Source of the DNA: Plecoglossus altivelis
Taxonomy: Eukaryota; Chordata; Actinopteri; Osmeriformes; Plecoglossidae
Direction: 5' to 3'
Length of the DNA: 64,000 nucleotides
Assembly (NCBI GenBank): GCA_036571765.1
Contig: BROE01000020.1
Coordinates: forward strand, 16,088,608 to 16,152,607
In this document: positions 13,396-53,379 of the stretch, one piece after another
Layout: the number at the start of each line of letters is the position of its first letter
How positions within the stretch are numbered: the stretch's first letter is position 1
Translations under genes and position numbers: made by a program
The notes under the pieces: model-generated
Seen by the model: the letters and a program-made list of their open reading frames with translations, nothing else
Databases searched by the model: none
What the model was told of the DNA's origin: nothing

Positions 13396-16300
13396 GGGGA
13401 AAAAGCTGAGATTTAAAATCCAAGTGTCGTTGTCTCTCAGGTTTGTTCTGTTTCACCTTTTCTTTTGCGTCCCACTGTGTCATTGACCCATTAGTGTTCT
13501 GCGTCAAGGCCTTTTGGGTTTCGAAATTCTAGGATCGTTGAAAAGTGGTGTTGACGGATTACAGCGTCACAAAAATACGCTTGCGTTTTCACAAGTCCTG
13601 ACAACAAGGATGCTTATGCGTTGGATAATGTCTGTTATGGATTCATGTCATTAGACTAACTTGTAGAAGAATGCGCTAACTGCTGCTTGTTTTGGGGGGA
13701 TTTTACATCCGCAATAAAGCTTCTCTTGAGTTGATGTGTGGAAAATCTTTTGGGATCTCCTTTTGGCGTCAACTGATATTCAGCAAGGACTTTAAAATTA
13801 GTTAAATAATGCCCAAATGCCCCGATAAATGACACTTACTTTGGTCCAACTTGCGATATCGTTCTTCGGAATACTAGCGTCCTCAAACTTAGTTTGAAAC
13901 GGTTCCGTTACACATCGATCTCGGTGGAGTAGGCTCGCTCGTAACGTGTAGAATAGGGATGCCTTTGCAAATAACCACCATCGCCACACCAGGACCATCT
14001 GATCGCCATCTGATCAGTGGAAAGCGTGCGTTCTTTCACGATGTCCTTCAGGGATGGTCTTTCAACCTTTTATCCGGATCGTTTCTTGCCGCTCGCGCCT
14101 CAAATTACGACCTGAACGTCGACAACCGTAGTTCTGACTGTACGGCCTCCGGTTCTGAGAAGAACCTGATTTCAAAAAGCCAGTGTTCAAATCCAAGACC
14201 CTGTGGTCCTTGTTGTTGTATCCCCGTTTATCGGTTCCCCTCCCAAACAGGAACAAACACATTATAGGATGACGTGAACTGAAGGAGAGTTGACGGGAAC
14301 TCTTTTTAAAATGAAACTCTAAGAAACGTTCAACAGCACACACAATTATACAGTTTGTTTGTCGATTTAAGACAAATAAACATTGTCAAGTGGTTCAGCC
14401 TGAGATTTTGCATTTTTGTTAACTTCCGTTTGTCCCTCCAGGCCTCCGTATGGCGGTTATGGGGAAGGCCGAGAGCCGCGCCCCCGTTCCCGGTCCCCTA
14501 TGCATGGGCGCGATTCACGAGACCACCGAGATGGGCACGACGGTAGAGAACCTGGCCGAGAACAACGGCTGGGCGGGAACCCTCGCGACCACGAGGCCCG
14601 GGACCCCAGCTACGACCGCTACCGGGCTACCGAAAGCAGAGAAAAGGACCCCTCATACAGGTAACCTGCCCAGAGTAGACCCCTCGTACAGGTGACCCCC
14701 TCAGCTCTGCCTGCTAGAGGAAACCCCATGGAACCGCACCTCTCTGTGCTAAAAGGCCTTGCTGATTGCAGTGGTCAGATGGTAACAGCCAGATTGGTTT
14801 CATAGCATCCCAGTGAAATTAGCTTGTTTCAAGGTGTTGACGAGTGTGTGGGTTCTTTCTCTTTGCAGAGACGAGGGATATGATCGGTATTATCGCGGTA
14901 GTGCCCCGGACGATTACTACCGCAAGAAGGAAGACCCCTACAGAGACCCATACCGGGACCCATGGAACGGCCGCAGAGAACAGGAAGGTAAATAACATTG
15001 TGTCGAGTACGTCCAGGACTAGGACTTTCTGTGTGTTCAATGGGATTAGAACCAAAACCCTCCTGGTTGAAGCGCTACAGGAACAGCGTTTGGTTGTCCT
15101 GATCTTGGAGACAAGGTTATTTGTCCAGGGGAATTGGGAGCTCCTCGATACAGGAAGTAGAAGCCTGACTGTGTTTTCTCGCAGATGACCGTGGAAGGGT
15201 AGAGGAGCGCCGTCGTAACGAGTTGTACCGCCAGTACTACGAAGAGCTGCAGCGGAGATACGACACAGAGCGCCCCGTCGACTGCTCCGTCATCGTCGTC
15301 AACAAGGCTCAGAAGTATGTGGGCCCGTTTACTCTCTCCAAAAGGGTCTTTTGATGATCACAACATGCTGAAGCTAGCGTACGGAATGCCATTGACCCAC
15401 TGTATCAGTGTTTTTGGCATGGGAGGTTTCATGTCCTGGTTGTCCTCAGGGCTTCCGTCAATGGAATGTTGACTCGTAGGTTCTTCTGAAATGACATTCA
15501 TCCTGACAGTTGGCTTCCACCGTATTTGGAAAGTGTGTCGCAATAGCATATTTCATTTCATATCCTGCTTTGTGTGTGTGTGTCCTTGCGTGTTGCCCAT
15601 GCTGTAGGGAGTACGCGGAGACGGTGGGGCGGAAGGTGCGAGACCTGGGTATGGTGGTGGATCTGATCTTCCTCAACACCGAGGTGTCCCTCACACAGGC
15701 CCTGGAGGATGTGGGCCGCGCCCGCACGCCCTTCGCCATCATCATTACCCAGCAGCACCAGGTCCATCGCTCCTGCACCGTCAACATCCTGTTTGGAACG
15801 CCTCAAGGTAGGACAGGAAACAGCTGAGTGGCTGGGCTGTTGGAGGGGAACTGTATATATGGATTGTGTTTGCACAATGCTAAGCTATTCTCAAATTCAA
15901 GTCTCTTGATGTCCTGGTCTTTCAGAGCATCGGAACATGCCCATGGAGGATGCCATGGTCCTGGTAGCCCACAACTACGATGCCTACAAGGTGGAGAACC
16001 GCGATAAGGAGCGGGAGGAGATTGCCAGGAAGGCAGCCAAAATGGCCGATGAGGTTCTGGTCAGAGAACCTGACAGAGAGAGTCACCCTGTCGCCCTGCT
16101 GCCAACCATCACTCTGCTGTCTGAGAGCAGGTCAGTCTTGAAGCTTTCTGCTGGTGGTCGGAAGGAACTCCTCCTGCATCGTTCTGTTTTGGGTCTCTCT
16201 TCTGTCTCTTGTTTGACTGACTCCTCTCTTCCCATCTCTCTCCCTCCACTTCTCTCTCTCTCTTTTTCTCATTCTCTTCACCTCTCTCTTTATCTCCATT

Positions 16301-17210
16301 TCTCTCTGTGACTCTCCACTTCTCTCTACTGTGTCCTGGCAGGTTTGTGACCCCAGAGGAGCTGGACAGTCTGATTAGTTACTTGAGGGATAAGAGGGAG
16401 CGTTTGATGCGAGGTAGAGCCGACCCACATGCAGGTACGCTCCTGCTGTGGAACAGCCAGATTTCACAGTCTCCACATGGATTTGAACATGTAGCCAGTA
16501 AACACCACATGACGTCAGTGTTGTTAGCAGCAGGACTGGGAGATAACAATCTCTGTGTTGTCTCTGTTTCAGCTACTGGTCTTCCTCCTTCAGTACCATC
16601 CCATCACGAAGTGTCCCCGGCCCAGCCCATGCCCCCCACAGCTCACACAGTCCACGCACCTCCACATGGCACTCATCCAGGCCACATGGGTCTGCCCCCC
16701 TCCTCCAACCCCCCGCCCAACCCCAACCACCAGCAGGAGTTGCAGGCTAAGATCCTCAGCCTGTTCAACAGTGGTGTGGGGGCTGCAGCCTCCTCCCCAA
16801 GCCCCTCCATGGCTCCCCAGGCTCAGTCTTACGGCTCCATGGGCGTCCAGCAGTCTCTCCCTTCCTCCTCCCTCCCTGCTCCTTCACAGCCCCCCATGGG
16901 TGCACGGCCCCCCATGCGACCAGGTGGCGTCCCCCCTAGCAACCTCCCTCAGGGGTACGGAACCCCCCCCAGCCGCATGCAACCTCACCAAGGGGGACAG
17001 AGGCCTTCCACGGGCGTGTCCACGGGGACAGGTATCAACTTCGACAACCCCAGCGTGCAGAAAGCTCTGGATACCCTTATCCAAAGTGGCCCTGCACTTA
17101 ATCACCTGGTCAACCCTGGAAACTCAGCCCCGCCCAGACAAGGAATGCCTGGCCTGGGGCAGGGCATGGGCCAGCCCCCACCTGTGAACATGTATCCCCG
17201 CCATTACTGA
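11489..17210 (+). CDS. ncoa5: Nuclear receptor coactivator 5, complete, with N-terminal RRM
   Basis: Nuclear coregulator of oestrogen and related receptors (CIA), with an RNA-binding N-terminus here. Exons: 11489-11657, 12045-12152, 13110-13173, 14442-14660, 14869-14987, 15185-15314, 15608-15807, 15926-16130, 16343-16434, 16573-17210. All are GT-AG and in phase; total 647 residues. Order: RS-rich start, RRM (about 29-100), Arg/Asp/Gly/Tyr low-complexity region (about 105-230), basic helix ERRRNELYRQYYEELQRRYD, an anticodon-binding-like alpha/beta domain (about 260-365), a Ser/Pro/Gln-rich tail, and a C-terminal block TGINFDNPSVQKALDTLIQS as in human. From memory, human canonical NCOA5 (579 residues) starts near the equivalent of exon 13110-13173 and lacks the RRM. 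Start: the first ATG giving the RS/RRM frame. It is convergent with slc12a5. Confidence 0.93.
13312..13392. repeat. T-rich tract followed by 30-base A run
   Basis: In the ncoa5 intron between exons at 13173 and 14442. A C/T-rich stretch (13312-13362) abuts an uninterrupted A30 (13363-13392), so the two halves can pair. Nothing coding. Confidence 0.9.
15185..16130 (+). CDS. ncoa5: ncoa5 exons encoding the anticodon-binding-like domain
   Basis: Exons 15185-15314, 15608-15807 and 15926-16130. The encoded PVDCSVIVVNK...GRKVRDLGMVVDLIFLNTEV...FAIIITQQHQ...SCTVNILFGTPQEHRNMP closely follows human NCOA5 and has the alternating strand/helix pattern of class II tRNA-synthetase anticodon-binding domains (no tRNA role implied). 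The last exon ends with ALLPTITLLSES where human has an LxxLL receptor-binding box (LINLL); here the first Leu is Thr. Confidence 0.9.
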
Positions 17211-17665
17211 TGTTAGCCACATCGTTCCTAATCCCCAAAGTAGTGGCCCCTGCAAGCTGGGGCCCCTCAGTCTACCAATCTACATTTTGTTCAAGAAAAT
17301 TCCTCAGTTAGTGATGTCGATGGCTTTATTAGACTGAATTTTTTGTTTTTGTTTTACGTTTGTAAATTGATTTTTAATTATGAATGTGTTCAGTTTTTTT
17401 TTGTTTTTTTTAAAACTCTAGCTATTGTAATAGATGGTTATTTGTTGATTTATTTGAGACTTTCCAATATTTCTAAATGAATGCCACTTGGTCCGGTGGC
17501 AGAGAGGATGTGTAATTCATTTCTGCATTACTTGTAGGGAGAAGTAGTCATGACCCTGTGCCCTGCACTTGATGTGTTTTTGTGACTTAGTTCAGACTTT
17601 TATACACCTGTGTGACTGTGAATACTTGCAGTGCTTCGGAAATAAACATTTCTTGTGTTTCGGAA
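17211..17665 (+). terminator. ncoa5: ncoa5 3' UTR and poly(A) signal
   Basis: The 3' UTR runs about 450 nt from the TGA at 17208-17210. AATAAA at 17641-17646 is followed by a GT-rich segment (ttgtggtgatg), a typical cleavage context, placing the mRNA end near 17665. Confidence 0.75.
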
Positions 17666-17749
17666 TTGAAGCTTGTTGTGGTGATGCAACGGAATGTTCC
17701 AGACCGCCTTTAAAAGAGCCTGTGTAGTAAATGAGTAGTCTCCAATCTC

Positions 17750-20700
17750 GCTGTAGTAAAATGGTATTGGTTTATTGCATTTTGTGCTGACAAATCTATA
17801 AAATGGAACGGGAATCGCCAGAAGCCATAGAGATAAGCGTTTGAAATGTCAAGATAAAAGTACTTTGCTCCTTTTTTATGTACCATGAAACACAATAGAG
17901 AATACATATTTCTTTCAAATATTTAACTAACACTGACACAAAAAATAAGCACCTCCACATAACAGTGAGTGACACTAAGTTGTATATAATATTGATATAT
18001 ATATATTTTTTGAACAGGTAGAGAACCCTCTCTTGCTTACTCTCCCCCCCCCCGTTCTCCACATCCTCTCATCCCCAAAGAACTGATAATAGATACATGT
18101 GACTGCTCTACCACACCACACACTACCAAGAACAGAGGGCAGAGGTTTAGAACAGGGAAAAAATGGTTTATCTTTAGTGGATGTTTTGACTGTGTGTGTG
18201 TGTCTGAGAAAACATTTGTACCTACACCCATTCCTGTTAAAAACATTCATACAAAGGCTATCTTTCGCAACTCCAGTGAATTGAAAACAAACCCTGTGTG
18301 ACTTATTCAGATGTTTCTTGGATGTCCTAAATAGTGTGAGTGTAGTAAGTGATTTGTGTTTCAGAGCAACTTAATATAGTAGTAGTGTAATTTACAGTTG
18401 ATGGTGATATTCATGGGCGGGGTGTTGAGAATCCCACTCATTAATGTTGACATGTAAACTAGTGGCCATCTTAACCTAACCATGACCTCTGTCAGCCCAG
18501 TGTGTGTGTGCGTGTGTGTGTGTGTGTGTGCCAGTCAGAAGGACAAATTTACCACTTTTGAATCAGAGTTTGGGATGAATTCCTTGGAGTATTCCATGTT
18601 CACACATTTCCTGGATAACTGAATAAGACTTTGGTTATCACTTCATCTGTAAATATATGTGAAACGATTGACATGAGTGAATAGGCCTCTTGGAGATATA
18701 TTCGAAATGAAAACTGAATTGTGTTACTTACATTTCAACCAGGACGTACTGGTGTTGTAGATCAAATAAAAGATACCTAACACAGTACTATCGAAATAAA
18801 AGCAAGAGATCAAATAAAACCAATGACCCATATGAACATAATACTGTATACCAGAAACACTTCAATATATTTGCAAAACTACACCTTTGTCAGGGTAATG
18901 TACATGCATGCATCGATTTACACAGACATTACTGGAGTTAGGCTCTGCTTGTACTGTACTGATGGGACCAGAAGCCTGGAATGACTTCAAAGATGAGCTT
19001 TCAAACTGAAAATGCCATTGCCAGTCTGATCAATAAGTGGACGTGTCATTAGAACTCATTCAGACCAATCAGCGGGTTGTGTGTATCAATAGTGTGTTAG
19101 TGAGCGTGTGTGTGTGTCCTTTGCAGAGACACCAAGTCCTCCAACCCAAGAGCAGGTTTGTTTCAGTCAGAGCCCTTAATATCCATTAGAGGATGGAGAC
19201 TTTGCAGTGATCACAGGCCAACGTGTCTCATGCTACAGAGGTGAAAGTGAGGGTTCAATCTGAGACAAGTCAGCCAGATGGTCTCTGATTGGTTTATAAA
19301 ACTCTGTCTTTTCATCTCTTTGGGTTTTCATTGGTTCCAAGCAGAGCCCAACCAGGAAGTGGAAGCGCTTGTTTTCTATTCTTTGATCAATATTCAGAAT
19401 TACATGGCAATCACATATAGGTACAGTTCAGGGGTGGGCCTGTGATGGGGAAGTGGGGAGGAAGGTGTTGGGGTGGAGGTGAGGGTTTGGGGGGAAGGGG
19501 TTGGGAGGAGAGTTGAGGGGGAAGGGGTTGGGAGGAGGGAGGTAAGGGGGGAGGGGTGTGGAGGAGGGAGTTGGGGTGGAAGTGAGGGGTTGGGAGGGGA
19601 TGGTGGAGGGAGACACCTCACTGGTTCAGTGACAATATAAATTCAACATTTACTATGACTCCAAGAAAACTGCAAAACAAATAACATAAATAATTACATA
19701 AATAGCTCCATGCTTAACTGTCCTCTAAAATACTCGCAAAGTGTTAACGTAAATGTAAAAAAACGAACAGGTAGTTTATATTTGCAGAGTAAAAACAGCA
19801 AAGAAACAATAAAACGTAAGCCATGTTTCTCATGTCTGACTAACTCCCTCAGGCTACAATACGACCACTCTCCAGCAGAGGGCACTGTGTCCCAGACCGT
19901 GACTGAGCACCTGTCTAGACCAAACAGGCTGACCATGTGACTACCTTAACGGGCCCCAAATGTGGCCTTCCACTCTTCCCTTAAATAATCCCTCATCTAG
20001 ATTGGGTGTGAAGGCATTTCAACAGAACAAGCTTTCTCCTATCCTGTCACATCCGATTACATTGAGGTGAGGTGGAAGGCTGCAGTTTTGGAGCTGTAGA
20101 ACAGCGGCACTATAAGCCTGGTAGGATAGCCGGGCAACTCTGTCATAAGACTTGTTGAACTTTATGATATGATTGACAGAGTATGGTCAACTGGTTGCTG
20201 CAAAAAACACAGTAACAAAGAAATGATGAGAAGATCAAATCAAATAGATTCCCCCATGTTATATAAAACAATATTGTACGTTATCTTACAAAACTCTAAG
20301 ACTTTGTCCACAGTGATAAAACAGTGTACAACAAAAGACAACATTGCAGGTTACAGTGTCATATACATACAAATTCTCAGGAACATCCTAGAAAGCCATC
20401 CGCACGCTCCGCTCTCGTGCAACATGGTTTAGCAAGGTCGAAGAATGACAAGCAACAACATGGTGAACGGATACTTTAGATACTTCAACGTGTAACTACT
20501 GTTTGCAACCATGACTCAGTCGTTCCTTGGCCTCTCGTCCTTAGTTGCCAAAGAAGTTGAAGAGAAGGCCTTGATTGAATTTTCAACAAGAAAACAAAAC
20601 ACCCATTTCTCTGGACCCTGTCTCGCAGTGGGGAACGACGCAGTGGGGAATGATCTGGCAAGACTGCATTGGACTACAGCTACGTAAAAGGCTCCAAAAC

Positions 20701-23700
20701 CTTCCTCTACAGTATCCAGATGTATCGCAGCAAAGATTGCCAAATGAACGTAACGAGAAAATGTACATTTTTAGTAGGTACCCTGCAGGGTACAATGTAT
20801 AGAGACAGACGCGATTATTTACCAAATCGCCTGCGTTGAACTTGATACACTCTTGAAACCACTGAAACAAATATAGCCACAGAAGACCATGCAAACAGCA
20901 ATTATATTCAACACAATCCAAATAAATGTATTTCCAATAAACTTTTTTTTTTGTAACCATCATAGATCTCTTCTTTAAAATAGACTCAAAGGCTCAGTCA
21001 ATGCAGGCAATGTTCTACAGTCACCAAATGATTCCCTTCCAGAATAATCTACGTATCATGTCGTTTTTAATCATTTCTATATATTTTTCATTGATTTGAT
21101 TAAACCTGATATCAACTTAGGGAGAGACAACAATCTATTAAAGGGGGGGAAATCCAGACAAACGTCTGCCATTTGCCCAATAATGACAGCGGAAATGATA
21201 CCTTTCAAAAAGTTGATCCGTGCGCTTTGGGTTTGAACTAACTGGCCGTTCACGCGCCAAGCGCAGACATCTGGGTACACGCCACTCCACGAGGGCTGGA
21301 GGTCATTTTCAGTTCAAGGAGAACATCTACCCTTCATATTCCGCGGGATTCTGTATTGATATAGCTATGGGCAGGGTTATCAAGAGAGAAGATCGCTGAG
21401 AGATTCCTCCTCTAAAATCACACCCTGATGAGCTAGCTAACTGTATTGCCTCAATGTGTTCCAGAGAGTTCTTTCTCGCACCTTTAACTGCAGGCTGCTC
21501 GTTCCTGGGTAAACTCAGGTTTCCAGAGAGACCACCATTGCTGATATGTATGTCTATATGCCTACTCATTGAGATAGATATATTTTTTTTATCTACTAAC
21601 CTTGTATTTGATATATCATATGTTTTTCTTCCTTTAGAAGTCTCTATTTACAATACAAATAAATCTATTGATACTAGCAGCATTCACAACATAAGATTCT
21701 GACTGTCAAACAACACCAAAAAAACATTTATACTGGTTTTGATAGTTCTATAAACTAATTCAATTTATTTTCTTCCCTCTAGTGTTTATATGTATTTCTC
21801 TATAGTCACAGATCTACTACAAGTGCAAGTGACCAAAACAAAAGTTTCCTTCTGAACATAAGCTTGAGACACAACCACACCTGTCATTGGTCAGGGTGAG
21901 ATAGATGACGCTAAATTCCTTGGACTTGGATGAAATCCAATCTACCTATACAAAATATACACATAAAAAAATAAATAACATGATTTTATGAGTCCAAATT
22001 CCAACTATTGCACATTCCTTTCAAGATGCACTTTTGACACCATTTAAATTCTAATTTGTTAACAGTTCATTCATGGTCAGGGACATGCCAACGTTGGCTA
22101 GCATCTTGGCTAGACTAGGGGATATCGAATCCCATGTTTAGATTCTACTGCATAGAATTCAATATGTAACACGTGGAGAGTGTTTCCTACATGTCAAACC
22201 TCTCTTCCGTTCCAGCTGTTACTCTCTCTCCTCTGATATGGACAGTACCCACCAAGTGGTCTGCGGTGACTTCAACTGTTATTCTGCTGGTTTGCGGTTT
22301 TCAAGAAAACAATGTCTTTACTGGGATCAGCATGACTGAACTGAACATGGATCAGTCATCTGTGAAGTTAGTCTCCAGTTACCGCCATGAATATAATCAT
22401 ACTCAATTTAAATATAACTTTTATCACAATTTAACTGCTAATTTAAACTGTTGTTAGATTTTCTTTAAAAAAAAACTTTGATATGGCACATATAACATCT
22501 AGATTTGGCAAAACAACATATATATATTTATATATATATATATTCTGAGTGATAATCTATTAAATAATATAGATCTATTGGATAAATATGTATAATCTTT
22601 TTCTATACAAATAACAGTTAGAATTTTGTTTACTAGATGGAAAAATAAGATGTTCATTTCATGAACTGATGACTAGTCATTAAATCACTTGTTGCACAGT
22701 GGAGGACAGTGGAAGTGCAGTTCCCCTCAAGGTTACAGTGACAGTTACCATAGTGATAGGAGTCTAAGCCATCCAAAAGCATTTTCAGACAACCCTATTT
22801 CAAAGAGGGAGGTCATTTCTCCACTAGAAGCATTTAGTAAGTCACAAAAATATTGAACACTCATACTGAACAAGGTGTCAGAGCTTATACACTTTATACA
22901 GTGTGACCACACGTAGGTCAAGGGTGGCTGGCCTTCAGCAGTTGTGATGTCACTGCGAGTTCTCTCTCTGGCCCTGCCTCTCACTATGACAACCACGGAA
23001 GTTAAGAAACACTCTTTTCACAGTTTAGCGACATGTCTATGCCTACAAACCAAGCTAGCCTTGTTCTTTTGGCACTAAGAGTGGCTAAGGGGGCGGGGAG
23101 GGGGGAGGGGGGAGGGGGGAACAGCCACTGACAAAAGGGATGAAAGACGGGATCTGGGAAAACATCAATAAAGCGAAGGGCAAAGTGTAGCCTAGTGACC
23201 TTAAGGACACGGGGGTGGGTAGGTGACAAAAGATGTCAGGGGTCAAAGTTCGTGGAGCATGATCTGTGTTGTCATGGAGACCTTTTTCACCACATCTCGT
23301 TTCCCTTCTTCCTCCTCTTCTGGTGAACGGCCAGACTGCCCCGGGGCCAGAAACACAACAGAAACGCCTCGTCTCTCAAACACTGACCTGGACATGGCAG
23401 TCTCTCTGAGGATGAGGATGATGATGGTCAATCTGAACACACACCTGACAAAGCTCCTTTCAGAGTGCTCCATTCTCCTGCATGGATGCTCAGTAAATCT
23501 GGCACTATACGTTCCCCATAACCATCCATCCATCCCTTTCCCTCTCCCTCACTCCCTCCCTCCCTCCCTCCCTCCCTTCCTCCATCCATCCATCCAGCCA
23601 TTCAGCTCAGTTCAACTCAGTTTAAACTGACGGAGGGCTGCTCTGCAACTTCACAGGTGCACAGCGTTCTAGGACTAGCCCCTCTACAACACATACATGC

Positions 23701-23848
23701 TCACGCACACATCCACACACCAGCACCTGCTGTCTACAGTTTGATCTGAGCATTCTGAGTCTGGTAGGAGTCTGCTAGGTCAAGATTTTAGATTGGGCTG
23801 GTGAAGAATAAGCTGAGGGAATAAGACACTAGATACAGTGTATGTATG

Positions 23849-23888
<40 letters not shown>

Positions 23889-24076
23889 CGCGCGTGTGTG
23901 TGTGTGAGTAAATGTGTGTGTGTATTCATGTCGAAGCTGATAACAAAGCTGGCCATGAAGGGTCTGGACGTGAGATAAAACTCGTACACGAACAAATGAT
24001 TGTGAGAGGATGTACTGGGTGAGGTGTGCGTGTGTGTTGGGGGGTGGGGGGGGGGGGGGGGGGGGCAGCTGATCTC
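17750..24076 (-). other. slc12a5: slc12a5 3' UTR (long form inferred)
   Basis: Unique, AT-rich sequence downstream of the slc12a5 stop, with no other gene. Minus-strand AATAAA occurs at 21764-21769 (about 2.3 kb 3' UTR) and at 17771-17776 (about 6.3 kb, ending roughly 90 bp from the ncoa5 end). Which is used cannot be decided here. It contains G-rich (plus strand) tracts at 19445-19610 and 23088-23120, a CCCT repeat (about 23545-23580), and (TG)n at 23838-23908. Confidence 0.5.
19445..19610. repeat. G-rich minisatellite
   Basis: Degenerate units of about 30 bp (ttgggaggagagttgagggg-like) with many GGGG runs on plus. Lies in the slc12a5 3' UTR, where the RNA would be C-rich. Many G-quadruplex-compatible runs on the DNA plus strand. 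Confidence 0.85.
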
Positions 24077-50428
<26,352 letters not shown>

Positions 50429-51104
50429 CTAGGAGACACACACACACACACACACACAGAGACACATGTAATAAGATAATGGATTACTCACAAACGGATG
50501 GATTAGACCAACGCTACACAAGTGCGAGTAGAGTTCATCGAGAGACAAAGTCCTATGATGGCGGCATAGATAAACGGCGGCTAATGTTCAGCGACGTGCT
50601 AATCAACATCAGTATCCCCACTGTGTGACAGACGCGACATTATCCAGGGTCATTATTCATGATGACTGTTATCAGGACCTGCTTGTTTCTCCCTCCTTAT
50701 GATCCAAGGCCATGTGCCAGACACGCCCCCCTCTCCTCCAAGAGTGCCCCCCCCCCACCCCCTCTCGCTGAGCCACGACCAAAGGTGATGTCATCGCCGT
50801 GACATCGCTGCGTCGAAGCTGAGGCATCCAGTGAGCAGCGGGCGACATTTAAGTCTTTGAAATCACCCCCTCAGGCACAAGGAATACCCTCCCAAATGAG
50901 GCACAGAAACCTGGTGAAATGGGTGAGGGGGAGGGGGGTTGAAGACCAAGCTGTTGACTGAGACAGGACTGTGACAGTCAGTCTGCAGTGTGTGAGTTCT
51001 ACTAAACCCCTGGCGTGCTGCCCTGATGATGCAGCGAGGTTCTATGCAGCGCCACAAACACTAGGAGATCTAAGACAGAGCCCGAACAGAAACTGTGTCT
51101 CTCC

Positions 51105-51560
51105 TTCTCTGTCCCTCTCTCTCTCGCGCGCTCTCTCTCTCTCTCTCTCTCCTGGGGTCATGTGTTGGAATGAGCGCCATGCTGCGCCTTGCGTCTGAGC
51201 TATTTTTAGAGAGGCCACGGCAGCCTTGAGGCTCGGGGGAGGGCATCGCTCTCCCCTCGGCACTCCCACGCTCCGTAAGAGAGAGAGGGAGGGAGGACAG
51301 AGAGAGCCACGGAGGGAGAGGACAGTGTGGGGAGTGGTAGAGAGATGGAGGGAGGGGGAGAGGACGCCGAGAGATGGATGTAGGGGGAGAGGGTAGTGTT
51401 GGGAAATTTAAGAGGTGGGGGGGGGGGGGGGAGACAGAGATAGATTGAGTAGCTGAGAGTAGGAAGATATAGAAGGGAGGAGGAGGGAGAGAGATGTGGA
51501 TATAATGTAGATGGACAGAGAACATGTACCACGTACAGGAGAGGACCAGCATTACTAGGT

Positions 51561-51595
<35 letters not shown>

Positions 51596-51602
51596 AGAGC
51601 TG
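51105..51602. repeat. (CT)n and (GA)n tracts
   Basis: CT-rich 51105-51155, GA/GGGA-rich 51270-51500, (GA)n 51560-51600. Confidence 0.88.
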
Positions 51603-52839
51603 AAAGAGACAGACAGAAATGATGTAAAGAATACTACAAGATGAAAAGCATCTGCAGCACTACTTCGACTTCAGCAGGCTTCATCCCACACCCAGAGCTA
51701 AATGCCCACTCTGACTGAAAGGTAGGCAGAGGCCGTGGGTTTGACAGCATCCTGTCTATTAATACTCCAGCAGGCCGGTCCAGGCCAGCTCGCAGGTAGC
51801 AGCTGCAGGGGCATCATCCAAAGCCCCTGAAATAAACATGGAGCTTTGGTTTCCCAACGCTGTGAATACGCCTCAGTGTACACAACTGTACACTCCGTCC
51901 ATAAACATACTCATGCACCCACCCAGTTGGCTGACACACTTCCGATGAACAGCTCTTAACAAAGCCAGGAACGAGGGGTGACACCGTGGTCATGTGGTGG
52001 TTGTCAAGGTAACACCCCGGGGGGGGGCGACACGCAGCCCTGCCGTCCTAAAATCACAGATCTCTCCACGGAACATTCCTCCTGATAGCCAATTAACGAA
52101 AACTCAGACATCAAAGAGCTGCTGACTGTTCTAGAAGGTTGAAGCTTCTGGTAGTCACCACGGTGACCATCTTGCCTCACTTATCCCTGATCTCTCATCT
52201 ACTATCGCTCTTCAATCTGACAGTGGCCCTGGGCAACCACCCAGAGATTTAGCGAACTGGGTATCTCCAGAGATGAAACTGCACCCCCGTCGACATCAAT
52301 GGACTTAAGCAAAACCATATCCTGAATCTTAGAGGATACACATTTATTGGATAAATAAAAGCAAAACTAAAATTTGAAAAACTTGCAAAGACCACTTTAA
52401 TATTCAGTCCAGGAATAAATCAATTGATCTCAATTTTTACAAAGACGTTATTAAATGATTTCTTAAAATGATAGATAATGGTTTTCAGAAGAGAATCCCT
52501 TCATGTGGCCTCAGACAGACAATCAGTGAGTTGTCTGATGTGGTTTGAGGTACTATGATCTGATAAAGAACTCTGAACCAGAAAAATAGGCTCCAGACTG
52601 TGTTGAGTCATTTTCCTGTTAGCAGATGTCTTCGCCATGAGACAACACATTTGAACTGTCAGTGAGATGCATGTCCACTCCAAGCTCAAGCATGAAGTGA
52701 TTTAGCGTCTCTGTGCTGAAAGACATCCAGATAGCCCCTTCAGAGGCTGGGAGCTGTGTCTGATCCTGACAGGGCAGGATCATGTTTGAGTGGAAGTCTA
52801 TGACCTCCAAAATGGGTCCATTAAATTCCCGACATCCTT

Positions 52840-53095
52840 GCGCATGTGTGTGCATGCGTAGCCTCCTGCGTGTGCGCGTGCATGTGTAGCCTCCTGAGTG
52901 TGCGTGCAGGTGTGTACACACGCGTGCATTCGTGCATGTGCATTTGTGGTCTCATGCACGTGTGTATGTGGCCACCTTCATGTGTGTGTGCATGTGTGTG
53001 TGCATGTGTGTGTGTGCATGTGTGTGTGCGTGTGTGTGCATGTGTGTGCATGTGTGTGTGCGTGTGTCTGCATGTGTGTGTGTGTGTGTTTGAGC
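52840..53095. repeat. GTGCATGTGTG-rich repeats
   Basis: Degenerate (TG)n with GCATG and AGCCTCCTG interspersed, in slc12a5 intron 1. Confidence 0.88.
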
Positions 53096-53379
53096 GCTCC
53101 CCTGCCAGCTCCATAACATCCTCTAATGTGATGACAAGTCTAGTGTCTCATCAGCCATTAATGAGGCATGATGGGAAATCACCATTCTAGCCATCGGACG
53201 GTTAGTCCTACGGTGACACCGTCACCCTCAGGCTTTCAGGGACCACTGTGAGGCACAGACGGGGACTCTATGTAAGGGTCAAATACACAGTGCAAATATT
53301 TGATCTGCTTGTCATACTTTGAACAGAGAGGTGTCCCCCATGGTGTCTGTGTTCTCAAAGATTTGCTACTCAGCTTCAT

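Noticed and set aside
14660..14692. Second donor-like site (TACAG|gtgacc) after ncoa5 exon 14442-14660
   Set aside because: It mimics the true donor, but extending to it introduces an in-frame stop (TAC AGG TAA) immediately.
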